NCBI GenBank assembly: GCA_964551475.1
Contig: CAZKCI010000070.1
Span: forward strand, 1 to 31,743
Reading direction: 5' to 3'
Length of the DNA: 31,743 nt
Source of the DNA: CAZKCI01 sp964551475
Lineage (GTDB): Bacteria; Auribacterota; Erginobacteria; Erginobacterales; CAZKCI01
This document shows, piece after piece, positions 1 to 7,179 of the stretch (positions within the stretch are counted from its first letter, which is position 1; each line of letters starts with the position of its first letter). The notes under the pieces were generated by a model. That model did not search any database. It was given only the letters and a program-made list of their open reading frames with translations, and was not told the DNA's origin. The translations under genes and the position numbers were made by a program.

Positions 1-729
1 GCGGCCGCGGTCGTAGCCCCGCACGCTGGCTGGGAATTCTCCGGTCGCACCGCCCTGGAGGCGATCCGATGCCTCCCCTCGGATCTGGAGACGGTCGTGG
101 TGGTGGGCGGCCATCTGTCCCCCTCCGACCCGGTCATGGTCGCCGGAGAAGACGAACTGGAAACTCCGCTCGGGAATATCTCTTCCGACGGCGATCTCCT
201 GTTCGCGCTGCGGAAAATACTGCCCCTGCAAACCGACCGCCAGGCCGACAATACGGTGGAGATCCAGCTCCCGTTCGTCAAATATCTGCTTCCGCGGGCG
301 AGAGCTCTCTATCTCCGGGCGCCGCCCTCGCTGGAGGCGATCCGCCTGGGTCAGGCGGTTGCCTCCGCCGCCCGGGCTCTCAGCCGGAAGACGGCCGTCC
401 TCGGTTCGACCGACCTCACCCATTACGGCGCCAACTACGGCTTCACTCCGGCGGGGAAGGGGGAAAGGGCGCTGTCCTGGGTTCGGGAGGTGAACGACCG
501 GGAGTTCATCGATCGCCTTCTTGCGATGGACGCCGAAGGGGCGCTCGATCATGCGGAGGAAAGCCGTTCGGCCTGCTCGGCGGGAGGGGCGGTGGCGGCT
601 CTGGCTTTTGGCCGGAGCCGGGGAGTGAAGCAGGGGACGCTGATCAGGTATATGACCAGCTCCGACGTGTATCCGGGGGAATCGTTTGTGGGTTATGCCG
701 GGATCGCGTTCGCTCCGCGAGCGGACTAG
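1..729 (+). CDS. AmmeMemoRadiSam system protein B (MEMO family), 5' end outside window
   Basis: The reading frame is open from base 1, so the gene starts before the window; 242 codons are visible. The first visible residues contain PHAGWEFSG, the family signature. GGHLSPSDPV follows, then DNTVEIQLPF and a late RSACSAGG. These supply the two His and the Cys that form the putative metal or active site in MEMO proteins, which resemble class III dioxygenases. In bacteria the family usually accompanies an AMMECR1 protein and a radical SAM protein. The biochemical role is not settled. The partners are not in this window and may lie upstream. A GTG at 97 is only an internal codon, because conserved family sequence precedes it. 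The family call is firm; the function is open. Confidence 0.9.
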   Translation, partial: AAAVVAPHAGWEFSGRTALEAIRCLPSDLETVVVVGGHLSPSDPVMVAGEDELETPLGNISSDGDLLFALRKILPLQTDRQADNTVEIQLPFVKYLLPRARALYLRAPPSLEAIRLGQAVASAARALSRKTAVLGSTDLTHYGANYGFTPAGKGERALSWVREVNDREFIDRLLAMDAEGALDHAEESRSACSAGGAVAALAFGRSRGVKQGTLIRYMTSSDVYPGESFVGYAGIAFAPRAD

Positions 730-760
730 CGACCTGCCCGGCGAGATCCGAGCCAACCTG

Positions 761-850
761 GATCGGGGCAAGAATGCCCCTCCCACAATCTCACTAGCGA
801 TTGCCCGCTGGCAAGCCGTGCTTGTGGGAGCGACATTCTTGTCGCGATCC
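761..850. repeat. REP-like inverted pair (family J, copy 1)
   Basis: Unit GATCGGGGC...GCCCCTCCCAC at 761-786 faces unit GTGGGAGCGAC...GTCGCGATCC at 824-850. Each unit forms its own small hairpin. The pair fills the space between the MEMO stop and the stop of the opposing DUF3006 gene. It resembles REP/BIME elements such as those of Pseudomonas (inference from word similarity). Confidence 0.75.
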
Positions 851-862
851 GGGACGGCGACG

Positions 863-1093
863 TCAGGTCTTGGCGGATCTCTTCAATAATTCTTCCTGCA
901 TCGCCCGGATTTTGTCCCGCTGCTTCTTCTCCGCCCCCGGGTTGTCTTCGATGGTGAAGGAGAGGACGGAACCGTCATGGACTCCGGCGGGGAGGCGGTC
1001 GACCGGCCAGAAAAAAGCGCCGGCCATCCCGTCGATCTCCAGAACCGCCAGGCTTTTGTCTTCGATCCGATCGATCACCACGCGAACTTTCAT
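863..1093 (-). CDS. DUF3006 family protein
   Basis: This 76-residue protein has the layout of DUF3006: an N-terminal VRVVIDRIEDKSLAVLEIDG strand pair, then FFWPVDRLPAGVHDGSVLSF, and a basic C-terminal helix (AEKKQRDKIRAMQEELL). In Firmicutes, DUF3006 genes often sit beside secreted ComEC-type metallo-beta-lactamase genes. Here such a gene lies about 4.4 kb away on the same strand (5457-6338), separated by three genes. The start is set by a strong ribosome site (GGGAGGAG) nine bases upstream of the ATG. It has no signal peptide or membrane segment. Its molecular function is unknown. Confidence 0.8.
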   Translation of the reverse strand: MKVRVVIDRIEDKSLAVLEIDGMAGAFFWPVDRLPAGVHDGSVLSFTIEDNPGAEKKQRDKIRAMQEELLKRSAKT

Positions 1094-1191
1094 TGTGTCG
1101 TCTCCTCCCTATTCAATCGTCTGTTGAAAATGCCGAGCCCAAGCCGGGCTAGCCGGGATCGGGGCCCCGATTTTTATATACAAGTCATCGT

Positions 1192-1291
1192 AATCGGGGC
1201 AGGCAAGAATTCCCCCTCCCACAGGCTTGCTGTCGATTGCCCCCTCGCCCGCCGGGTTTGTGGGAGCGACATTCCTGCCTGCCCCGATGAC
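1192..1291. repeat. REP-like inverted pair (family J, copy 2)
   Basis: AATCGGGGCAGGCAAGAAT and CTCCCAC face GTGGGAGCGACATTCCTGCC and CCCCGAT around a GC-rich centre. The arms are longer than in copy 1, so the whole 100 bases could fold into one long hairpin. Confidence 0.7.
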
Positions 1292-1348
1292 GATTATTTG
1301 CACACGAAAATCGGGGTCGCGATCCGAGTCGGCCCGGCCAAAGAATTT

Positions 1349-1428
1349 AACAGACGATTGAATAGGATTGAATGGGATGAGCTCGGCCGGCCGTCTGTAT
1401 CCTATTCCATCCTATTCAATCGTCTGTT
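1349..1428. repeat. 30-bp-arm palindrome (family I, copy 1)
   Basis: The left arm at 1349-1378 begins AACAGACGATTGAATAGGAT. The right arm at 1399-1428 is its near-perfect reverse complement. The 20-base loop is rich in GGCC. The same element recurs at 1595-1674 and 30680-30758. Confidence 0.85.
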
Positions 1429-1537
1429 CAAAATGCCGGGCCCAAGCCGGGCTGGATCCCCCGACCGGAGGTCGGGGTCCCACAGTCTCGCTGTCGATTG
1501 CCCCCTCGCCAGCCGGGCTTGTGGGAGCGGCAGCCTG

Positions 1538-1556
1538 CCCTGAGCTTGTCGAAGGG
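1538..1556. repeat. Nested short palindrome CCCTGAGCTTGTCGAAGGG
   Basis: This 19-base imperfect palindrome interrupts a REP-like unit of the array between its GTGGGAGCGGCAG and CCGCGATCC halves; the matching unit at 1771-1793 lacks it. Closely similar words (TTCGACAAGCTCAGG) are, as far as I recall, scattered in many unrelated bacterial genomes. Confidence 0.6.
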
Positions 1557-1594
1557 TCCCCGCCGCGATCCGAGATGGCCCGGCCAAAGAATTC

Positions 1595-1674
1595 AACAGA
1601 CGATTGAATGGGATTGAATGGGATGAGCTCGGCCGGCCGTCTGTATCCTATTCCATCCTATTCAATCGTCTGTT
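1595..1674. repeat. 30-bp-arm palindrome (family I, copy 2)
   Basis: The arms are at 1595-1624 and 1645-1674, with the same loop as copy 1. It is part of the tandem array and differs from copy 1 by a few bases. Confidence 0.85.
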
Positions 1675-1796
1675 CAAAATGCCGGGCCCAAGCCGGGCTG
1701 GATCCCCCGGCCGGAGGTCGGGGTCCCACAGGCTCGCTGTCGATTGTCCACTCGCCAGCCGGGTTTGTGGGAGCGGCGTCTCGCCGCGATCCGCGG

Positions 1797-2621
1797 TTAC
1801 TTTATCCGGTTCAGAATCTCCGAGATCAGACCGCCAAGATTCCGGCTGGCGGCGGCGGCGGCGGCGGTCACCTCGTCGTGGGTGAGAGGCTCGGTGCGGG
1901 TGGGGCTGACCAGGTTGGAGATGCAGGTGATCCCCAGGATCTTGATTCCGAGATAGTTGGCCACGATAGTCTCCGGGATGGAGGACATCCCGGCGGCGTC
2001 CGCCCCCAGCTTCATCGCCATGGCGATCTCGGCCTTGGTCTCGTAGGTGGGTCCGAGGAAGCCGATCAGCACCCCCTCGCGCAGGGGTATCCCGATCTTC
2101 TTCGCCGCCTGGCGGGCGAGCTCCTGCAGGCCGGCATCATAGGGCTTGGACATATCGGGGAAGCGGGGGCCGACCGTGTCGTCGTTGGGCCCGATCAGCG
2201 GATTGGTGCCCATGAAGTTGATGAAATCCTTGACCATCATCAGGTCGCCGCCGGAGAAGGAGGGGTTGATCCCGCCGGCGGAGTTGGTGTTGATCAGGGT
2301 GCTGACTCCGAGCGCCTTCATGATCCAGAGGGGATACATCACCCGCTCCGCGCCCAGCCCCTCGTAGAAGTGGACTCGTCCCACCTGGACCAGGATCCCC
2401 TTGCCCCGGTAGGATCCGATGGCCAGCTTCCCGGCATGGCCCTTGACCGACGAGACCGGAAAATGGGGGATGTCGGAGTAGGAGAGGAAGACCGGCTTTT
2501 CGAGCAGATCGACCACGCTGCCCAACCCCGAGCCCAGGATGAGGGCGCAGGTGGGCTTCAGCGCGCCCGCGCGGTTGATGTAATTCACGGTTTCCTTAAT
2601 CTTCTTGGGATCGATGATCAC
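1797..2621 (-). CDS. punA: Purine nucleoside phosphorylase (trimeric PNP-I type)
   Basis: The enzyme splits purine (deoxy)nucleosides with phosphate to base plus (deoxy)ribose-1-phosphate in the cytoplasm. At 274 residues it has the normal length of the trimeric family. Visible motifs are GSGLG (30-34, phosphate loop), GHAG (61-64), FYEG (about 85-88), NSAGG (113-117), GPTYET (190-195), GMSSIPE (211-217) and SNLV (235-238). The last holds the Asn that reads the purine; bacterial enzymes with Asn here prefer 6-oxopurines. The start is GTG, placed by an AAAGGAG site five bases upstream. The next gene upstream on this strand is phosphopentomutase, which uses the product. Confidence 0.93.
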   Translation of the reverse strand: MIIDPKKIKETVNYINRAGALKPTCALILGSGLGSVVDLLEKPVFLSYSDIPHFPVSSVKGHAGKLAIGSYRGKGILVQVGRVHFYEGLGAERVMYPLWIMKALGVSTLINTNSAGGINPSFSGGDLMMVKDFINFMGTNPLIGPNDDTVGPRFPDMSKPYDAGLQELARQAAKKIGIPLREGVLIGFLGPTYETKAEIAMAMKLGADAAGMSSIPETIVANYLGIKILGITCISNLVSPTRTEPLTHDEVTAAAAAASRNLGGLISEILNRIK

Positions 2622-2671
2622 GACGACTCCTTTCCTTTCAGGGGTTTGCGATGCCTAGCCACGGCCAACAA

Positions 2672-2743
2672 CCGGAGTGTTGGAGTATTGGGTCTGGCTG
2701 TCCATCCCATTACTCCAGTAATCCATTACTCCATCACTCCGTT
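2672..2743. repeat. GGAGTAAT-word hairpin (family A, copy 1)
   Basis: The left arm CGGAGTGTTGGAGTATTGGG and a right arm of repeated ATTACTCCAGTA words (to 2741) flank a loop with CTGGCTGTCC. The right arm touches the deoB stop codon. Further copies are at 22550-22687 and 27098-27161. Confidence 0.85.
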
Positions 2744-3923
2744 AGTCTTTCCCGGCTCGGATTTCTCTCCAGAAGCTCATCCCATACTTGAGCGGCGCGA
2801 TGCCGAGATACTCGGCGACCGTCTGTCCGATGTCGGCGAAACTCTCGCGGATCCCCAGGTCGACGCCGGGGCGGACCGGCTTGCCCAGGGCGAGAATGGG
2901 GATGTACTCGCGGGTGTGATCGGTATGGGCTTGGTAGGTGGGGTCGCAGCCGTGGTCGGCGGTGAAAAAGAGGATGTCCTCCGGCCGCATCGCGGCGCGG
3001 ATTCTCGGGATCAGCCCGTCGAGCTCCATGAGCGCCCGCGCGTAGGCGACGGTGTCCCGGCGGTGGCCGTAATGGCTGTCGAAATCGACCAGGTTGGTGA
3101 AGATGAGGCTCAACCCATCCATTTTCATGGCGGCCAGCGTCTTCATCACCCCGTCCCGGTTGGAACCGGTCACCGTCCACTCGGCGATGCCCTTGCCCGC
3201 GAAGATATCGTAGATCTTGCCGACGCCGAAGGTCTTTTTCCCAGCGGCGGCGAGACGGTCGAGGAGCGTGTCCTCGGGAGGCGGGAAGGAAAAGTCGTGG
3301 CGGTGCGAGGTGCGGGCGAAGGCGCCGGGCTTCCCGACGAAGGGCCGGGCGATCACCCGCGCCAGGGCGTACTTGCCGGTGAGCAGGGCCCGGGCGGTCC
3401 GGCAGAGTTCGCAGAGCTTCTCCGGGGGGATGACTTCCTCATGGGCGGCGATCTGGAAGACCGAGTCGGCGGAAGTGTAGAGGATGGGTTTTCCGGTCTG
3501 GAGATGCTCGGGCCCCAGGCGGTCGAGGATCGCGGTCCCCGAGGCGGCGCAGTTCCCGATCACCTTCATCCCGATCGCCTGCTCGAAACGAGCGACCAGG
3601 TCGGGAGGGAATCCTTGGGGAAAGACGGGAAAGGGCTTGAGCTTGACCAAGCCCGCAATCTCCCAGTGGCCGACCGTGGTGTCCTTGCCTTTGGCCTTCG
3701 ATGCCGCCTTGCCGAAGGCGGCGACCGGATGGGGGGAGGGGGGGACGCGGGCGAGAGGGGCGATATTCCCGAGGCCCAGCTCCTGGAAGCGGGGCAGGGC
3801 CAGGTCGGGAACGGCTTCGGCGATGTGGCCCAGTGTGTTCGTCCCCGCGTCGCCGTAGCGGTCGGCATCGGGAAGCGCTCCGATGCCGGCGCTGTCGAGG
3901 ACGATGATAATGGCCCGCTTCAT
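2742..3923 (-). CDS. deoB: Phosphopentomutase
   Basis: DeoB interconverts (deoxy)ribose-1-phosphate and (deoxy)ribose-5-phosphate, so the sugar released by nucleoside phosphorylases can enter central metabolism. The 393 residues match the family length. The alkaline-phosphatase-fold metal sites are present: LDSAGIG (9-15), GTNTLGH (27-33), VDFDSHYGHRRD in the second half, and TADHGCDPTYQAHTDHTRE near the C-terminus. The start ATG has only a weak upstream site (TGGAAA). Purine and pyrimidine nucleoside phosphorylases are on the same strand (1797-2621, 11234-12568). The stop codon lies against the family A word hairpin. Confidence 0.95.
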   Translation of the reverse strand: MKRAIIIVLDSAGIGALPDADRYGDAGTNTLGHIAEAVPDLALPRFQELGLGNIAPLARVPPSPHPVAAFGKAASKAKGKDTTVGHWEIAGLVKLKPFPVFPQGFPPDLVARFEQAIGMKVIGNCAASGTAILDRLGPEHLQTGKPILYTSADSVFQIAAHEEVIPPEKLCELCRTARALLTGKYALARVIARPFVGKPGAFARTSHRHDFSFPPPEDTLLDRLAAAGKKTFGVGKIYDIFAGKGIAEWTVTGSNRDGVMKTLAAMKMDGLSLIFTNLVDFDSHYGHRRDTVAYARALMELDGLIPRIRAAMRPEDILFFTADHGCDPTYQAHTDHTREYIPILALGKPVRPGVDLGIRESFADIGQTVAEYLGIAPLKYGMSFWREIRAGKD

Positions 3924-3985
3924 AATTTCCAGCCGGTCGCTGCGGAAAGACGCGTCGGCGCGCCGGGCAGCGGGCCGTTTATCAT

Positions 3986-4035
3986 TTTCGGATTTCGAAT
4001 TTGTTTCGGATTTCGATATTCGAATTTCGGATTTT
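3986..4035. repeat. TTCGGATTTCGAATT-word repeat (family H)
   Basis: TTCGGATTTCGAATTTG and its variants are repeated, with a partly inverted second half (GATATTCGAATTTCGG). It is AT-rich against GC-rich surroundings and ends four bases from the stop of the DHH gene. Only one copy is seen in this window. Confidence 0.7.
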
Positions 4036-4039
4036 GTTG

Positions 4040-5299
4040 TTAGAGCTTCTCTTTGACTTCCTTGATGAAGTCCTCCACCGGCTGGGGCAGGGACCAGTCC
4101 CAGAGGGAGCGGAGCTTGCTCTTCAGCCCCACGGTCAGGTAGACACCGGCCGCATAATTGTGGCCGGCTACCTGGACCGGCTGGCCCGCGATCTCCTGGA
4201 TGCCGAGGATCGGGGTCAGGACGGACGTGCGCCCGTGGCCGCTGCGGAGGGAAAGGCGATCGTTCTTCAGCACCATGATATAGACGTCCGGGCGGTGGGC
4301 TTCCACGATTTCGTGGCCGACCGAGGTAGGGGGCGTGTGGCGGTCGAAGGTGCGGTGGGGGCGGCCCTGCTCGTCGAGGTCCATGCGGAAGGTCCGCAGG
4401 TCCACGACCAGGAGTATCTGCCCGCCGCGGGTGGTCTCCTCCCGATGCCGCTTCTGGGCGAACTTCTTATAGCGCTCCTCTGCCTCGGCCATCCGGCCGA
4501 TGGCATAGCGATCGGAGACGGTGAAGGGGCGGTTGGCCGCCAGGTTCCCGATCAGGTCGATCAGGTCGCTGGTCAGCCCCGAGGACTGGGTGGCCGAGAT
4601 CAGGCGCTTCCAGGAAACGCCCCATGCCTCGTCCTCCGGGGCGGTCTGGTTGCCGAGAAGGCGGAGGAGCTTGTCGGCGTAGGCGTCGGGACCGAAGAGG
4701 CGGCGGCGGACGATCTCGGCGGCGTTGCCCAGGGAGGAATCGACGATCAGGTCCTTGCAGTCGCGCCGGACGGTTTCGACGGAGAGGGGCGACCAGGGGT
4801 GATGGTCATACCAGTAGATCTCCATCCCGCCGCGCGCCAGATCGATCAGGGAGTCCTCGATCTCGGGGAGGTCGGCGCTGGAGATGACCAGGTCGGCGAT
4901 GAAAAGCCGCTTGGGCTTGTCGGTGGAGCGGGCGAGGTTCTTGAATCCCCGTTTGAGCCCCCGGGGGGTGAGAATTTCCACCCGGGCCAGGGGGGAGAAG
5001 TATTTGAGGAGGGCGCCGGAGAAGATGCCGTCCCAGTCGGAATGGGTGAAGACCTGGTCGATGATCCCCGGCGCGCGGGGCAGGAAGATCGGTGTGATCT
5101 TGCCCGGCTTGGCGACGGGAAGGGCGGTTTCGGGCGCTTCTCCGTCACCCATCAAGGGGGAAGTCTCGCTCTCCGCCTCCGTCGCCAGCTTCTGCCACTC
5201 CCCGGACTGCTTCCGGATCAGGCGGCTCAGCTCCAGGGCGGCAAAGAGAAAGGCCAGAAAGGCGATACCGCAGATGATAAAGAGCAGGTTAGGATTCAT
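4040..5299 (-). CDS. Membrane-anchored DHH-family phosphoesterase-like protein
   Basis: The 419-residue protein starts with one hydrophobic segment (about 4-24), followed by a charged linker, so it is probably anchored with the rest in the cytoplasm. Motifs of the DHH superfamily (RecJ, nanoRNase, GdpP) are visible: THSDWDG (85-91), IADLVIS (134-140), YDHHPWS (164-170) and, near the C-terminus, AGHNYAAG (378-385), which resembles the GGHPxAAG substrate loop of DHHA1 domains. It lacks the PAS and GGDEF-like parts of GdpP. Substrates could be short oligonucleotides or cyclic dinucleotides. It lies between deoB and the secreted beta-lactamase gene. Superfamily placement is fairly secure; the reaction is inference. 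Confidence 0.75.
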   Translation of the reverse strand: MNPNLLFIICGIAFLAFLFAALELSRLIRKQSGEWQKLATEAESETSPLMGDGEAPETALPVAKPGKITPIFLPRAPGIIDQVFTHSDWDGIFSGALLKYFSPLARVEILTPRGLKRGFKNLARSTDKPKRLFIADLVISSADLPEIEDSLIDLARGGMEIYWYDHHPWSPLSVETVRRDCKDLIVDSSLGNAAEIVRRRLFGPDAYADKLLRLLGNQTAPEDEAWGVSWKRLISATQSSGLTSDLIDLIGNLAANRPFTVSDRYAIGRMAEAEERYKKFAQKRHREETTRGGQILLVVDLRTFRMDLDEQGRPHRTFDRHTPPTSVGHEIVEAHRPDVYIMVLKNDRLSLRSGHGRTSVLTPILGIQEIAGQPVQVAGHNYAAGVYLTVGLKSKLRSLWDWSLPQPVEDFIKEVKEKL

Positions 5300-5318
5300 C
5301 GCTCAACATCCCTTGGGT

Positions 5319-5454
5319 TGTCCGGTTCGGGGTTCAGCGGTTCAACGGTTCACGGTTCAGCGGTTCAACGGTTCAGCGGTTCACGGTTCAGCGGTTCACG
5401 GTTCCAACCGCTGCTCCCAACCGTTGAACCCTTGAACCGTGAACCATCTAACCG
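5319..5454. repeat. GGTTCAACGGTTCACGG-word hairpin (family B, copy 1)
   Basis: About ten tandem GGTTCA(A/G/C)(C/G)G words are followed by inverted words (CCGTTGAACCCTTGAACCGTG). It starts about 20 bases upstream of the DHH gene start and ends two bases from the stop of the secreted beta-lactamase gene. Other copies are at 17548-17648 and 18685-18770. Confidence 0.9.
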
Positions 5455-5456
5455 GG

Positions 5457-6338
5457 TTAATTGATCTCGTAGCTCTCCCCGTCGGTGGTGATGGTGATTG
5501 TTTCCTGCTGGTCGGTCTGGAGGATCCGGGCGCCAGCCTCCCGGAAGAGCTTCACCGTCTCCCAGTGGGGATGGTCGAACTTGTTCCTTTTCCCGACCGA
5601 GATAACCACGACCTCGGGGTTGACCGCATAGAAGAACTCCGGCGTCGAGGCGGTCCGGGATCCGTGATGGCTGACCTTGAGGACGGTCGAGCGGACCCGC
5701 GCTCCGGACGACAGGATATCGTTTTCGGTGGATGCTTCGGCGTCTCCGGTGAAGAGAAAGGAGACGCGCCCGTACTCCAGGCGGATGACGATCGTGCTTT
5801 CGTTCAGGTCCCGGCTCTGGCGCTTCTCCGGGGGAAGCTGGGGGGCCAGGACCTGGGCGCGCACCCCCGGTCCCCAGTCGAGGATTGCCCCTTTGGCCGG
5901 GACACTCAGGGGAATCTTCTTTTCCTTGATCGCGGTCAGGTAGTTTTCATACGCCTGGGAGGTGTGGGGAATCCCGCAATCGAGGACGGCCCCGACCGGG
6001 ATGCCCGAGCGCAGGAGCGTGACCAAACCTCCCAGATGGTCGAAGTCGGGGTGGGTGGCCACCACCATATCGATCTTCTTCACGCCGGCGTTCCGGAGGA
6101 AGGGGATCAGGACCTTCTCGCCGGCGTCGAAGCGGGATTTTTCGGTGGAACCCTGCCCACCGTCGATCACGATGGTCTTTCCCTCCGGGGTCCGGATGAC
6201 GATGGAGTCGCCCTGTCCGACGTCCAGGAAGGAGACGGAGAGGAGTCCTTTCTCCGCTGAAGCGGAAAATGAAGCCGGGAGGAGGAAGACTGATCCCAGG
6301 AGAAAGGCCAGGAAGGGCAGTCGCAAAAAGGTCTTCAT
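5457..6338 (-). CDS. Secreted ComEC/Rec2-type metallo-beta-lactamase
   Basis: I take the start at 6338 (293 residues) rather than the longer frame, because it opens with a classic signal peptide (MKTFLRLPFLAFLLGSVFLL, then ASFSASA). The rest is a single beta-lactamase domain like the C-terminus of ComEC: FLDVGQGDS (38-45), IDGGQG (58-63), THPDFDH (95-101), FTGDAE (196-201) and KVSHHGS (221-227). All metal ligands appear present. ComEC domains of this type are thought to degrade the non-transported strand during DNA uptake. Being exported and free-standing, this one could act on DNA outside the inner membrane. It lies downstream of comEC and comEA on the same strand, past a terminator. Confidence 0.87.
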   Translation of the reverse strand: MKTFLRLPFLAFLLGSVFLLPASFSASAEKGLLSVSFLDVGQGDSIVIRTPEGKTIVIDGGQGSTEKSRFDAGEKVLIPFLRNAGVKKIDMVVATHPDFDHLGGLVTLLRSGIPVGAVLDCGIPHTSQAYENYLTAIKEKKIPLSVPAKGAILDWGPGVRAQVLAPQLPPEKRQSRDLNESTIVIRLEYGRVSFLFTGDAEASTENDILSSGARVRSTVLKVSHHGSRTASTPEFFYAVNPEVVVISVGKRNKFDHPHWETVKLFREAGARILQTDQQETITITTDGESYEIN

Positions 6339-6409
6339 CTTGGTTGGCAATAATAGCCCAGGTCGGCAGGGGAGGCAAGGGGGAACCAATAGTCGATGGG
6401 TCAAGGTAA

Positions 6410-6515
6410 AGAAATGGGTTTGGTAGATAGGTTAGGTCTGGGGTGCTTCCCGCGGCAGGCCATACCTTACCCTGACCTATTTACCAGACCCACTTCCTAA
6501 CCCTAACCCATTAAC
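6410..6515. repeat. GGTTAGGTCTGG-word hairpin (family F, copy 1)
   Basis: The left arm (GGGTTTGGTAGATAGGTTAG, from about 6414) pairs with the inverted right arm (CTGACCTATTTACCAGACCC) around a loop with CCCGCGGCAGG. A few mismatches separate the arms. Related one-sided words occur at 11098-11157. Confidence 0.8.
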
Positions 6516-6545
6516 CTTTGTGCCCCCGCGAGAAGCGGGAGGCAA

Positions 6546-6582
6546 GAAAAGACCGGGGGAGGTTGCCCTCCCCCGGTCTTTC
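6546..6582 (-). terminator. Rho-independent terminator after the comEA-like gene
   Basis: Read on the minus strand, AAAGACCGGGGGAGG pairs with CTCCCCCGGTCTTTT around a short loop, and a T-rich run follows. It begins about 18 bases after the comEA-like stop, so comEC-comEA transcription likely ends here and the secreted beta-lactamase gene needs its own promoter. Confidence 0.85.
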
Positions 6583-6599
6583 AACTCCGCGAAGAGAAC

Positions 6600-6953
6600 T
6601 TATTCGGCAGCGGGGACCTCAGCCGGTGCGGCGGCGGGAACTTCAGCCGGAGCGGCGGCGGCGGGGGCGGCGGCCGGAGCGGCGGCGCCGACGGTGGCCA
6701 TCTCTGCCCACTTCAGAATGCTCTTGGGGCCGATTCCCTTGACCCGCTTCTCCACGTCCTGCAGGGAAGCGAAGGGACCATTGGCCTCGCGCTCGGCCAC
6801 GATCTTGGCCGCGGTTTTCGGGCCGACGCCGGGGAGCTTCTCGAGCTCGGAAGCGCTGGCGGTGTTCAGATCGATCGTCCCCTGGGCGAAGAGCGGGGCG
6901 ACCGTGGCCATGGCGACGAAGGCAGCAAGTCCTACTGCGATAATCGTGCGCAT
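6600..6953 (-). CDS. comEA: ComEA-like helix-hairpin-helix DNA-binding protein
   Basis: The 117-residue exported protein has a signal peptide (MRTIIAVGLAAFVAMATVAP, cleavage probably near LFAQG). A ComEA-type HhH pair follows: DLNTASASELEKLPGVGPKT, AAKIVAEREANGPF, LQDVEKRVKGIGPKS. ComEA binds incoming double-stranded DNA in the periplasm or at the outer membrane face and hands it to ComEC. The last 28 residues are a low-complexity Ala/Pro/Glu tail. A strong AAGGAGG site fixes the ATG. It follows comEC on the same strand and ends at a clear terminator. Confidence 0.9.
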   Translation of the reverse strand: MRTIIAVGLAAFVAMATVAPLFAQGTIDLNTASASELEKLPGVGPKTAAKIVAEREANGPFASLQDVEKRVKGIGPKSILKWAEMATVGAAAPAAAPAAAAPAEVPAAAPAEVPAAE

Positions 6954-7125
6954 TGCCTGACCTCCTTCTTGGGTTTTTGTTCCCGGGACGGGAACGGTTG
7001 AATGATTGTTCGGTCCAACAAACCGGGGGACCGTCTCACATTCCCCGTATCAGTGCAATATAAATCGAGCAGATATCAAGTTACGTAATGTTAGATGCAG
7101 AGATGACCGGAATTATTCAAACGGA

Positions 7126-7174
7126 GGTTACGTAAGGTTGCCGAATAACGCGCCAGCGGTAACCTTGCGTAACC
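7126..7174. repeat. GGTTACGTAAGG-word hairpin (family G)
   Basis: The left arm GGTTACGTAAGGTTGCCG (7126-7143) pairs with the right arm CGGTAACCTTGCGTAACC (7157-7174) with two mismatches around a 13-base loop. It begins five bases after the comEC stop. The AT-rich 130 bases on its far side hold nothing else I recognise. Confidence 0.85.
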
Positions 7175-7179
7175 TGCTT

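Larger units (their letters stand above)
1110..1795. repeat. Tandem array of composite repeat units (period about 246 bp)
   Basis: This 700-base stretch has no credible gene. It holds about three copies of one composite unit: a palindrome arm ending CAATCGTCTGTT, then AAAATGCCG(G/A)GCCCAAGCCGGGCT, then a REP-like pair (TCCCACAG...GTGGGAGCG...). The left arms of the two full palindromes start at 1349 and 1595, 246 bases apart. The first unit is partial and begins with a right arm only at 1110-1126. Long reading frames crossing the array are repeat artefacts. Confidence 0.85.

Noticed and set aside
1608..4043. 811-residue plus-strand open frame
   Set aside because: It is antisense to the PNP and deoB genes, which have clear motifs, and its sequence is GC-frame low complexity starting in repeat DNA.
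5319..5454. CRISPR-like appearance of regularly spaced words
   Set aside because: The words are contiguous, degenerate and 7-10 bp long, with no unique spacers, and they invert into a hairpin. No cas gene is present.
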